From NCBI GenBank assembly GCA_052387115.1, contig JBQTJM010000188.1:1-22351 (forward strand): a stretch of DNA of 22,351 bases. Reading direction: 5' to 3'. The DNA is from JACCXJ01 sp052387115. GTDB lineage: Bacteria > Pseudomonadota > Gammaproteobacteria > JACCXJ01. Both the position numbers and the translations under genes were made by a program. The notes under the pieces were generated by a model, which was not told the DNA's origin, did no database searches, and saw only the letters and a program-made list of their open reading frames with translations. Positions 8,067-14,703 of the stretch are shown piece by piece (positions within the stretch are counted from its first letter, which is position 1; every line of letters starts with the position of its first letter).

Positions 8067-9196
8067 GACTGCCCTCCTTCGATCAGGGTCCTGATCGGTC
8101 CGAATTTGATCTCCCCGTCGCGCGTCAGCGTGCTGTCGCGCAACACCTCGTCTTCCCAATCCGGTGCGAGCTGGCCGTCCTTGACCATGAGCTGCAGCAG
8201 GTTGAGCATGTTCTTGGCGTACATCTCACTCGCATGGGTGGCGAGGGTGCTCGGCACGTTGACCGGGCCGAGAATCTCGACTTCGTGATACCGGACACCC
8301 TTATCCGGTATGGTCAGCTCGCAGTTGCCGCCGCTCTCGGCGGCGAGATCGATGATGACGGAGCCCGCGCGCATGTGCTCGACCATCGCCGCCGTGATGA
8401 TGCGCGGGGCCCGCTTGCCGGGCACCGCGGCGGTGGTGATGACGGCATCGGCCTGCGCCACGTGCTTGGCGATGAGGTCCTGCTGCTGCTGTTTTTCTTC
8501 GGCCGTCAGCTCGCGCGCATAGCCGCCCTGGGCGTCGGCCTTGATGTCCATCTGGATGAACTTGGCGCCCAGCGACTGCACCTGCTCCTTGGTCGCCGGC
8601 CGCACATCGTAGGCCTCCACCATGGCGCCGAGCCGGCGGGCCGTGGCGATGGCCTGGAGGCCGGCAACGCCCACCCCGACGATGAGAAAGCGCGCCGGGC
8701 GGATGGTGCCGGTCGGCGTGGTCAGCATGGGCATGAACTTACCAAGCCGGTACGCGGCCATCAGCACGGCGCGATAGCCGGCGACCGAGGCTTGCGACGA
8801 CAGCGCATCCATCGACTGGGCGCGTGATATGCGCGGGAGCAGCTCCAGGGACAGGGCGGTGATGCGACGATCGCGCAGGCGCAGGACGACATCACTGTTC
8901 TTGTGCGGCATGAGGAGACCGATCAGGATGGTCCCCTCGCGCAGTCGCTCCGCCTCCTCCAGGGTCGGCGGCTGGACCTTCAGCACCACGTCCCCCTCCC
9001 GGTAGAGCTCCGCGGCGTCGGTCACGATCCGGGCACCGGCGGCGGCGAAGGCCTCGTCCGAATGGAAGGCCCCGGCCCCGGCACCCGCCTCCACCAGCAC
9101 CTCGACACCGAGCTTGACCAGGCGCCCGACGACATCCGGCACGGTCGCGACACGCTGTTCGCCCGCCGCGCTCTCTTTGGGTACGGCGATTCTCAT
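8063..9196 (-). CDS. pntAA: NAD(P) transhydrogenase subunit alpha, NAD-binding part
   Basis: 377 residues forming the soluble NAD(H)-binding domain I, related to alanine dehydrogenase. The N-terminus MRIAVPKESAAGEQRVA is typical, and the Rossmann fingerprint is GVGVAGLQAIATARRLGA followed by the acidic end of the second strand in VEAYDVRP. The mobile-loop region and AAVPGKRAPRIIT are also present. It ends at residue 377 without transmembrane helices, so the alpha subunit is split and pntAB supplies the membrane part. It is the first gene of the operon. AGGGGAT stands about 7 nt before the ATG, within a duplicated 17-bp unit. Confidence 0.96.
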   Translation of the reverse strand: MRIAVPKESAAGEQRVATVPDVVGRLVKLGVEVLVEAGAGAGAFHSDEAFAAAGARIVTDAAELYREGDVVLKVQPPTLEEAERLREGTILIGLLMPHKNSDVVLRLRDRRITALSLELLPRISRAQSMDALSSQASVAGYRAVLMAAYRLGKFMPMLTTPTGTIRPARFLIVGVGVAGLQAIATARRLGAMVEAYDVRPATKEQVQSLGAKFIQMDIKADAQGGYARELTAEEKQQQQDLIAKHVAQADAVITTAAVPGKRAPRIITAAMVEHMRAGSVIIDLAAESGGNCELTIPDKGVRYHEVEILGPVNVPSTLATHASEMYAKNMLNLLQLMVKDGQLAPDWEDEVLRDSTLTRDGEIKFGPIRTLIEGGQS

Positions 9197-9230
9197 ACTG
9201 ATCCCCTGGTCATAGTCATCCCCTGGTCAT
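9197..9230 (-). repeat. 17-bp near-tandem duplication of the pntAA ribosome binding region
   Basis: Read on the gene's strand, ATGACCAGGGGATGACT is followed at once by ATGACCAGGGGATCAGT and then by the pntAA ATG. The shared 13-bp core is at 9201-9213 and 9218-9230. Each copy places AGGGGAT about 7 nt before an ATG, so the leader carries duplicated initiation signals and two minute upstream reading frames (MTRG-stop and MTRGSV-stop, the latter overlapping the pntAA start). Confidence 0.6.
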
Positions 9231-9722
9231 GGGGGTCGCGTGGTGATAGCCCCTTGTGATCGTGCGCCGGGTGTGGTCCGGTGATGAACTCTCGCTCGGC
9301 GGTCTTGTTGTTATTCGCTGCACCGGCGGCCCCCTCGGATGCGGTGGGAGTTGCGGGCCGACCGCAGCATGTTGCCTAATGTAACGGAAACAGTACAGCC
9401 GTATCAACGCTGCGGTGCACAGAACCGCGGCGGGGCATCGGGAGACCGGGCGCCGGCGCCTGTGGCAACACACCCACGCGGCGCCCGCGGGATCCGAAGC
9501 GCCCGCCGTGGCGCCGCGCAGCACCGAGCTTGGAGCCGCGGGTGTCGTTCTATGCCAATGATAGCCTTGGGCTTTCCTCGCGTCTTGGAGAACCACCGCG
9601 GCGGCCGGCGCGGTACGGGAATCGTCGCGGCCAGCGCGACGTTGGATTTCCGCGCGCCATGCGGTACACTCCCCCCCGCCAACCGTTGTTGGCAGGTGCC
9701 GCGCACCTTGAGACGCGCATTT
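9231..9722. other. Long intergenic stretch between pntAA and the small lipoprotein gene
   Basis: About 490 bp between two divergent genes, presumably holding both promoters. I find no protein-like frame with a ribosome binding site; the open frames seen are Arg/Pro/Ala-rich and overlap on both strands. No tRNA-like fold or strong rho-independent terminator was found. I could not assign a convincing -35/-10 pair for either gene. Confidence 0.5.
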
Positions 9723-9809
9723 GATAAGAGTGGGACGATTGTCTACCCTTTGGGTACGCCGTCCCTAAAGGTGGCCCGCCCGAGCGGGTGGTTGTCTATC
9801 GATAAGAGT
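9723..9809 (+). promoter_or_regulatory. Structured leader with mirrored short repeats upstream of the lipoprotein gene
   Basis: The nonamer GATAAGAGT is at 9723-9731 and 9801-9809, and the heptamer TTGTCTA at 9739-9745 and 9792-9798. Their order is reversed, so they bracket the region. Between them are a hairpin with CCTTTGGG (9747-9754) paired to CCCTAAAGG (9763-9771, one bulged T), and a CCCGC/GCGGG hairpin with a 4-nt loop (about 9776-9788). It ends just before the ribosome binding site. It could be a cis-acting RNA or a protein-binding region; no known riboswitch class fits. Confidence 0.4.
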
Positions 9810-9816
9810 AACGATG

Positions 9817-9822
9817 AGGAGG
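9817..9822 (+). promoter_or_regulatory. Ribosome binding site of the small lipoprotein gene
   Basis: A perfect AGGAGG, 8 nt before the ATG at 9831. It supports the short 51-codon gene over the long upstream extension of the same frame. Confidence 0.85.
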
Positions 9823-9830
9823 CGTCTTTT

Positions 9831-9986
9831 ATGAAGCGGATAATCCATCTTATGTCCATGGGCCTAGTGGCGTTCGTGATGGCCTCGTGCGGGTATAATC
9901 CTCCGGAATCTAGTTCCTACCAAGGTTCCACCAACGCCCCGATCACCGAGGAAGAGCAAGCCAGACAGCCCTCGGTCAACGAGTAA
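9831..9986 (+). CDS. Small lipoprotein, 51 residues
   Basis: A short exported peptide. It has a basic N-terminus (MKRIIH), a hydrophobic stretch (LMSMGLVAFVM) and a lipobox MASC with Cys20 as the lipidation site. The mature part of ~32 residues is polar and probably disordered (GYNPPESSSYQGS, then an acidic/Gln-rich end). After processing it would be a small lipid-anchored periplasmic peptide. The start is fixed by AGGAGG 8 nt upstream, although the frame stays open far upstream with shadow-like sequence. A strong terminator follows 21 bp after the stop, so the gene is an isolated transcription unit. I do not recognise a family; function is unknown. Confidence 0.8.
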   Translation: MKRIIHLMSMGLVAFVMASCGYNPPESSSYQGSTNAPITEEEQARQPSVNE

Positions 9987-10007
9987 CCCGTCATCCACGG
10001 GTCGCGG

Positions 10008-10038
10008 ATGGGGGGCTGGCGACAGCCCCCCATTTTTT
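10008..10038 (+). terminator. Intrinsic terminator of the small lipoprotein gene
   Basis: A perfect 11-bp stem, ATGGGGGGCTG (10008-10018) with CAGCCCCCCAT (10023-10033), closed by a GCGA tetraloop of the stable GNRA type and followed by a T-run. No matching T-run exists for the opposite strand, so it acts on the plus-strand transcript. Confidence 0.93.
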
Positions 10039-10045
10039 ATTCTTT

Positions 10046-10064
10046 GGGGCCCGCGGGCGGCCCC
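10046..10064. other. GC hairpin between convergent genes
   Basis: GGGGCC (10046-10051) pairs with GGCCCC (10059-10064) around a 7-nt loop. It lies 3' of the cupredoxin gene on the minus strand, but the following bases are A-rich rather than T-rich, so it is not a classical terminator; it could protect the mRNA 3' end. Confidence 0.35.
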
Positions 10065-10086
10065 TGAGCCGATCATTCCGGCGCCG

Positions 10087-10857
10087 TCAAGGTGCCTCGG
10101 AGCGACTCGGTTGATGGCCTTTTCGACCGAACCAGAACATCAGGCCGGCACCCAGGAGCCCGGCAAACCCGGCTCCGAGGGCCGTTGGCCAGCCCCAGTC
10201 CCCCACTTCGTAACGATCCGGGTAAGGGTCCCCGACGATGCCGGGGATGCTGGGCAGGTCGCCGTCCCCACCCGCGACCTTCAACTGTGCCTTCATACCT
10301 TTTTCCATGTGCTGGGCGATGTCGCAATGAACGAAATAGGTCCTCCTCGTGCTCGGCAGGATGAAGGTGCCGGTCTTCTGTGCGGGACCGGTGACCTCGA
10401 TGTGGAACATGGCTTGGGGATAGAGATACTTGGGCAAGCCATGCATCATCCACTGATGCCGAACAGGGTCCTCGTTGATGAAGGTCAGCTTGACCCGCGT
10501 GCACGGCCCGGCCTCCCATTCGTTCCGGTCATAGCTGAACATCTTGCCGGGGTACTGCCGCGCGTACTTCTTCCCCGTCTTCACCGTGATCTCCACGTCT
10601 CCTGCAATCTCGGTGCAGTCTTGCGGCAGCTTCTCCGTGTTCTCGTTCATGACGGCACCGTCCAGGTCCATGTTCATCCCTTCGTGTTGATGGTGGGCGT
10701 GCTGCCCCTCCGGCAACCGTAGTTTGGGCGTGGGCTGGCCGGCCGCCGGCGGCGCCGCGGCTGCCGGCTTGGCCTCCTCCTCGGCGGCCTGCTGGCAAGC
10801 GGGGAACAGCACGACGCTCAAACAGGCGCACAGGCACGCCAGCCGCGCCTGCCTCAT
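10087..10857 (-). CDS. Membrane-anchored cupredoxin with a His/Met-rich N-terminal segment
   Basis: 256 residues. The N-terminus has a signal sequence with Cys21 in a lipobox-like LFPAC, then a low-complexity Ala/Pro/Glu linker. Next is a metal-binding-looking stretch GQHAHHQHEGMNMDLDG (51-67), then a cupredoxin domain (about 85-196). Type-1 copper ligands are visible: His134 in PVRHQWMMHG, and Cys178, His183 and Met188 in HCDIAQHMEKGM, the C-x4-H-x4-M loop of blue copper proteins such as sulfocyanin. A C-terminal hydrophobic helix (about 223-243) ending in basic residues suggests a second membrane anchor. The start at 10857 overlaps the stop of the upstream oxidase as ATGA, so the two are translationally coupled. 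The likely role is periplasmic electron transfer to or from that oxidase, or copper handling. The lipobox is not ideal, so lipidation is uncertain. Confidence 0.82.
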   Translation of the reverse strand: MRQARLACLCACLSVVLFPACQQAAEEEAKPAAAAPPAAGQPTPKLRLPEGQHAHHQHEGMNMDLDGAVMNENTEKLPQDCTEIAGDVEITVKTGKKYARQYPGKMFSYDRNEWEAGPCTRVKLTFINEDPVRHQWMMHGLPKYLYPQAMFHIEVTGPAQKTGTFILPSTRRTYFVHCDIAQHMEKGMKAQLKVAGGDGDLPSIPGIVGDPYPDRYEVGDWGWPTALGAGFAGLLGAGLMFWFGRKGHQPSRSEAP

Positions 10858-12542
10858 CGGCTTACCGGCCTGCGCCCGAGATGGTAGCCGGCGAGTCCGA
10901 CCCCGCCCAGCACCAGGCCCGCGAGGAAGGCCAACGCGATCGCGCTCAGCAGCGAACGGGGGATGCTCTCCGGTTCCACCAGCATGCCATCCTGGTCGTA
11001 GCTCGCCCACACCGGGAACTTCCTCTGGTAGAACTCCTTGGTGAAGAAGGGCTTGAGGTCCACCCCGTGCAGGGTAGGCAGGCCCTGCTCCCGTAGATAG
11101 GACTTGTAGACGATGAGGCTCAAGTTTCCGCCGGGGAAGACACCGTCATTGGTGATGGCCTTCTCCCGATGGTCATGAAACATCCATACCCCCGGCCCAT
11201 AGCCGTTCAGTCCGTCGTCCGTGGTATCCAACACCAGATCGAGGCGCTGGGCGGGGGCCAGATCGAACACGTCGCGCGTGATCCAGGCCGTGGGGTTGTG
11301 CTCGATGCCGTCGTAATGGGTGATCGCGAGCCTATGGCCGTGGGTGTGGATGGCGATGCTGCGATCGTCTCCGCCGTTCGCCATGCGCAGTTTCACCTTC
11401 TGGTTGGGCTCGACGATGATCAGCGAATCGCGGATCGTATAAGGAAACGAGTACCCATTCAGCAGGAAATACTCCGACGAGGCCTTGGTGATATCGAACC
11501 CGCTGGTCGTGGCCTTCCCGATCAGGCGTGGATCGTTCGCGGCCTGTATCATTTCGCCGAGATCGCGGTCCACCTCTTGGTAGAGCAGATCGTACTCGCT
11601 CGCGAATCGCTCTTTGATCGCGGCCGCCGGGTGGCGCACCTGGCCGGCGCCGAGGTTGAGGGTCTGGACCCAGTTGTCGGGGCGATTCTCTTCGACGACG
11701 AACATCCCCATGAGCCCCATCATGATATGCACCGGCGGCTGCTCATGGCAATGGTAGAGCATCGTGCCCGTCTGCCGCGGCGTCATCTCGTAGGTGAAGC
11801 TCGTACCCGGCAGGGTCGCGGTATGGCTGGTCTCGGGCACGCCGTCGTTCCCCCGATGCTCCCCGTGCAGGGGATTATCGAGGAAGTAAGGGTGATCGAC
11901 CCCATGAAAATGAATGGTATGGGGCAGGTAGTGAGTGTTCTCGAGCGTCACCCGCACGGTGTCGCCTGCCTCCACGCGGATGGTGGGCGAGGGCATGCGC
12001 AACAGCGGGCTGGCCTCCATGCTGAAGATGTCTTTGGTCGCCATGCCGTGGGGTTTTGGCACGAATGTCCAGAAGCCGGGCTGGATCCCGGGTGCGATAG
12101 AATAAGTAGGGACCGGGAAGGCCACCTCGGGGGACCGGCCGTTGAGCTCGGCCACCTCGAGCCTGATATGGATGACATCGGGATCACCGTCCCCATCGCG
12201 GTCGCTCTCCAGCACCACCGCGTCCATGGCCAGTCCCGACTCCATGAGCGTGGTGTGGGAGACGTTGTTGGTGCCCTTCGTGACGGCGGCCACGAATGCG
12301 GGGTTGTCGGGCGCGCAGCCGAGGGATTCGTCGATGGTGACGTCGTCGATGACCTGAGACGACCGCCAGCCCGGGGGCGAGTCCGGGCAGGGCGGTTCCA
12401 CCTTCCCCAACGCGAACTCCTTGGTGGGAGGGGCGGGCTCGTAGGGCGGCATCCGCATCCACCACCAGGACACAACGCCGGCAGCGATGACGAGGACGAC
12501 CACCATCACGATGGTCGGTGTTTTACGGCTTGGGATCTTCAC
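10854..12542 (-). CDS. Membrane-anchored multicopper oxidase with type-1 copper site in the first cupredoxin domain
   Basis: 562 residues from a GTG start. A membrane helix (about 10-26) anchors the N-terminus and another near residues 530-555 the C-terminus, so the catalytic part faces the periplasm. The four His-X-His pairs of the trinuclear copper centre are present: HFH (211-213), HCH (264-266), HTH in AIHTHGHR (about 399-401) and HDH (456-458). The type-1 cysteine is Cys265 in the first domain, with His208 and His272 as likely partners. The last motif reads FHDHREKAITNDG and lacks the cysteine usual in laccases and CueO, so this is a first-domain type-1 arrangement, as proposed for ancestors of nitrite reductase. 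At the axial methionine position I read Leu, with Met next to it. GTG at 12542 is preferred because GGAG lies 7 nt upstream; an earlier GTG at 12587 gives an arginine-rich extension. Substrate unknown. Confidence 0.85.
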   Translation of the reverse strand: MKIPSRKTPTIVMVVVLVIAAGVVSWWWMRMPPYEPAPPTKEFALGKVEPPCPDSPPGWRSSQVIDDVTIDESLGCAPDNPAFVAAVTKGTNNVSHTTLMESGLAMDAVVLESDRDGDGDPDVIHIRLEVAELNGRSPEVAFPVPTYSIAPGIQPGFWTFVPKPHGMATKDIFSMEASPLLRMPSPTIRVEAGDTVRVTLENTHYLPHTIHFHGVDHPYFLDNPLHGEHRGNDGVPETSHTATLPGTSFTYEMTPRQTGTMLYHCHEQPPVHIMMGLMGMFVVEENRPDNWVQTLNLGAGQVRHPAAAIKERFASEYDLLYQEVDRDLGEMIQAANDPRLIGKATTSGFDITKASSEYFLLNGYSFPYTIRDSLIIVEPNQKVKLRMANGGDDRSIAIHTHGHRLAITHYDGIEHNPTAWITRDVFDLAPAQRLDLVLDTTDDGLNGYGPGVWMFHDHREKAITNDGVFPGGNLSLIVYKSYLREQGLPTLHGVDLKPFFTKEFYQRKFPVWASYDQDGMLVEPESIPRSLLSAIALAFLAGLVLGGVGLAGYHLGRRPVSR

Positions 12543-12587
12543 GGACAGTCTCCACGATGCAGCGCGGCATCGCCTCCTCAATATCAC

Positions 12588-13055
12588 GCTCCGATGCGAC
12601 GCATCCTGCGCTCACAGGAGCGGATGCGTGACTCTTCCCGCTCCAAAGCGACGAGGCATCATGGTGGCCCAGCGAGCGCCGAAGGCCAGTAACCAAGATC
12701 AAACCAGCGCGGCCAAGGCGTGAAACGCGCCCAGGATGCGTTCTTGTGCGCAGGGTTCGATCCGCAAGCGCTGTGATAGGAAAGGACCGGCCGGCCGGCC
12801 AGGCCGCCTCAACGATGCCGGCCGATCGCATATCGGGGTCCGAAACCACATGAGGCCGGCCGACCCTGCCTGCTCTCCGCGTGTGTGTTCCCTCACCGTT
12901 CTGGTCCAAGAACGGATGGTCTACACGATGGAAAAGTGATCAGACCTCGGAGCGTTGATGGAAGTTCCGAATGGCGGGCCGAAACCCCGCGCCGCGCCCC
13001 CTCCCGTCCGGGAGGGGGGCACAGCCACGGCTCGACCCCACGCAACGCCGCCGGG
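12588..13055. other. Intergenic stretch upstream of the copper genes, no gene seen
   Basis: About 470 bp. The open frames on either strand look like shadows (Arg/Gly/Pro-rich, no ribosome binding site). It probably holds the promoter of the copper gene pair, but I could not fix one. Inverted repeats seen: CCGTTCT/AGAACGG with a 6-nt loop (12896-12915); a run of overlapping CCGG palindromes near 12787-12800; and a 9-bp C/G hairpin at 12997-13018 downstream of the small membrane peptide gene, without a T-run. Confidence 0.5.
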
Positions 13056-13169
13056 CTAGTCTTGTTTCATCCAGCGAACGAAAAACACGGCCCCGACGAC
13101 CACGACCAGCGCGACGATGATCCCGACCGGTGTCTTCAACATCTCGACCAGTTCCAGAATTCCACCCAT
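13056..13169 (-). CDS. Small single-span membrane peptide, 37 residues
   Basis: The frame reads MGGILELVEMLKTP, then a strongly hydrophobic segment GIIVALVVVVGAVFFV (about 15-31), and ends RWMKQD. This is one transmembrane helix with an acidic amphipathic N-terminus and a short positive C-terminus. By the positive-inside rule the C-terminus would be cytoplasmic. AGAGG stands 8 nt before the ATG, and the sequence composition differs clearly from shadow frames. It lies on the same strand as the copper genes but about 510 bp upstream of them, and 246 bp after panD. Small bitopic peptides of this kind often stabilise membrane complexes; no family is recognised. Confidence 0.65.
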   Translation of the reverse strand: MGGILELVEMLKTPVGIIVALVVVVGAVFFVRWMKQD

Positions 13170-13331
13170 TGTAGTTTCCTCTTCGTTGACAGTTTACAAA
13201 ACACCTTTGGACTGCGACCCGAGCATGACCGCGGCCGAGCACTCCGGTCGGGCGCCCATCATACCGGTCGCTTACCCTCTGTCAAGGTTGAGGTGTCGAT
13301 CGATCGCGATCGCGCCGACAACTTGCAGGTT

Positions 13332-13376
13332 GATCACGGGATGGGATCACGGGACGGGGTCACGGAACGGGGCCAG
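13332..13376. repeat. Degenerate short tandem repeat downstream of panD
   Basis: Three near-copies of a 13-14 bp unit begin near 13332, 13345 and 13359 (GATCACGGGATGG, GATCACGGGACGGG, GTCACGGAACGGGG). They lie in the 246-bp gap between panD and the small membrane peptide gene. Purine-rich on one strand; no function evident. Confidence 0.5.
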
Positions 13377-13415
13377 GGAACCAGCGCCGGGAATGGTGTC
13401 ATGGCGCTCGTCCGG

Positions 13416-13796
13416 TCAAGCGGCTTGTACCGGAATGGCATGACCGACGCGGGTGACGCCATTGTGCTCGTCGAGATAGACCAGGGTCGGCGCGAACCCA
13501 GCCAGCTCTTCCTTGCTCACGCCCGCGTAGCTGCAGATGATCACACGGTCCCCGGGTGCAGCCTTGTGGGCAGCCGCTCCATTGACCGATACCACGCGCG
13601 AGCCGGCCTCGGCGCGGATTGCGTAGGTGGTGAAGCGTTCGCCGTTGGCGAGGTTATAGATCTGGATCTGCTCGTACTCGCGGATCCCCGCGGCGTCCAG
13701 GAGCCGCCCGTCAATCGCGCACGAACCTTCGTATTCGCGCTCCGAGTGCGTCACCCGAGCACGGTGCAGTTTGGCTTTCAGTACAGTCAGATACAT
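13416..13796 (-). CDS. panD: Aspartate 1-decarboxylase
   Basis: 126 residues, full length. It makes beta-alanine from L-aspartate for pantothenate synthesis. The proenzyme self-cleaves between Gly24 and Ser25, and the sequence shows the site exactly there (YEGSCAID), so Ser25 becomes the catalytic pyruvoyl group. Other conserved parts are MYLTVLKAKLHRARVT, EYEQIQIYNLANGERFTTYAI and the C-terminal GDRVIICSYA. It is the last pan gene, 52 bp after panC, with no obvious terminator after it. Confidence 0.97.
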   Translation of the reverse strand: MYLTVLKAKLHRARVTHSEREYEGSCAIDGRLLDAAGIREYEQIQIYNLANGERFTTYAIRAEAGSRVVSVNGAAAHKAAPGDRVIICSYAGVSKEELAGFAPTLVYLDEHNGVTRVGHAIPVQAA

Positions 13797-13848
13797 CGGG
13801 CGAGCCCCACGAGCCCAGCCGCGATTATGGCCGAAACCCGCGGCCCCT

Positions 13849-14703
13849 TCAATGTGTCGCAGGCACGGCGGTATTGTCGATGAGCCGGGTATCGCCCAGC
13901 CAGGCGGCTGCCAAGACCACGAGATCGGTATCCGTCTGCCGAGCTACCATGAGATCCGCCCTACGCCGCACCGCAAAATAATCGGGCCGAAACCCGAGGG
14001 CCTCGAGGTCCGAGACCCCCCGTGCCTCGACGCCGGCATGGTCGCGGTCCCCCGAACCCAGAACCTGTGCCGCGTGTTGCAGCGCACGGTAGAGCCCCGG
14101 CGCGATGGCCCGTTCCTCGGTGCTGAGGTAACGGTTGCGCGAGCTCAGGGCCAGGCCGTCGGCCTCCCTGACGGTGGCCACCGACTCGATCGAAACCGAT
14201 AGATCCAGGTCGGCGACCAAGCGCTTGATCAGCGCGAGTTGCTGATAGTCCTTCTGGCCGAATACCGCGACATCGGGCGCCACGAGATTCAGGAGCTTGG
14301 TCACCACGGTGGCCACGCCGGTGAAATGCCCGGGCCGGGACGCCCCGCACAGGATACGGTCGAGCGCCGGTACCTCGACACGCGTGTGGCCCGCGAGACC
14401 ATGGGGATAGAGGTCGCCGATCTCCGGGGCGAACACCAGGTCCACGCCCGCCTCTCGGAGCAGGCACGCGTCCCCCTCCGGTGTCCTCGGATAGCGCTCG
14501 AAGTCTTCGCCGGCAACGAACTGCGTGGGATTGACGAACACCGAGACCACGCTGCGCTCGGCCAGCGTCCACCCCTTGCGGATCAACGCGAGGTGACCGG
14601 CGTGCAGGTTGCCCATCGTCGGGACGAGGGCGATGCGCTGCCCCTCGCAGCGCCACGCCCTCAGGCGCTCGCGCAGGGGTCCTGGCCGCGCAATCGTCTC
14701 CAT
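13849..14703 (-). CDS. panC: Pantothenate synthetase
   Basis: 284 residues, the normal length. It joins pantoate and beta-alanine using ATP through a pantoyl-adenylate intermediate. The class-I synthetase-like HIGH motif is MGNLHAGH (30-37), pantoate-binding segments include VNPTQF, GQKDYQQL is at 149-156, and the KMSKS equivalent is ALSSRNRYLS (185-194). The ATG overlaps the panB stop (TGATG), so translation is coupled. Confidence 0.97.
   Translation of the reverse strand: METIARPGPLRERLRAWRCEGQRIALVPTMGNLHAGHLALIRKGWTLAERSVVSVFVNPTQFVAGEDFERYPRTPEGDACLLREAGVDLVFAPEIGDLYPHGLAGHTRVEVPALDRILCGASRPGHFTGVATVVTKLLNLVAPDVAVFGQKDYQQLALIKRLVADLDLSVSIESVATVREADGLALSSRNRYLSTEERAIAPGLYRALQHAAQVLGSGDRDHAGVEARGVSDLEALGFRPDYFAVRRRADLMVARQTDTDLVVLAAAWLGDTRLIDNTAVPATH

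Noticed and set aside
9720..9800. Cyclic di-GMP (GEMM) riboswitch resemblance at AAGAGTGGGACG
   Set aside because: Only this short string resembles the class; the following conserved CAAAGCC segment and the second helix with its tetraloop receptor are missing.
12523..12909. Minus-strand open frame of 128 codons upstream of the oxidase
   Set aside because: Arg/Gly/Ser-rich, no ribosome binding site at its start, overlaps the 5' end of the oxidase gene in another frame and has no recognisable motif.
12896..12915. CCGTTCT/AGAACGG inverted repeat as a terminator
   Set aside because: Seven-base stem with no following T-run on either strand and no gene ending next to it.
13298..13314. GCGATCGC palindromes resembling HIP1 elements
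   Set aside because: A single local cluster of GATC-type palindromes is expected by chance in GC-rich DNA, and HIP1 enrichment is a cyanobacterial genome-wide property that one site cannot show.
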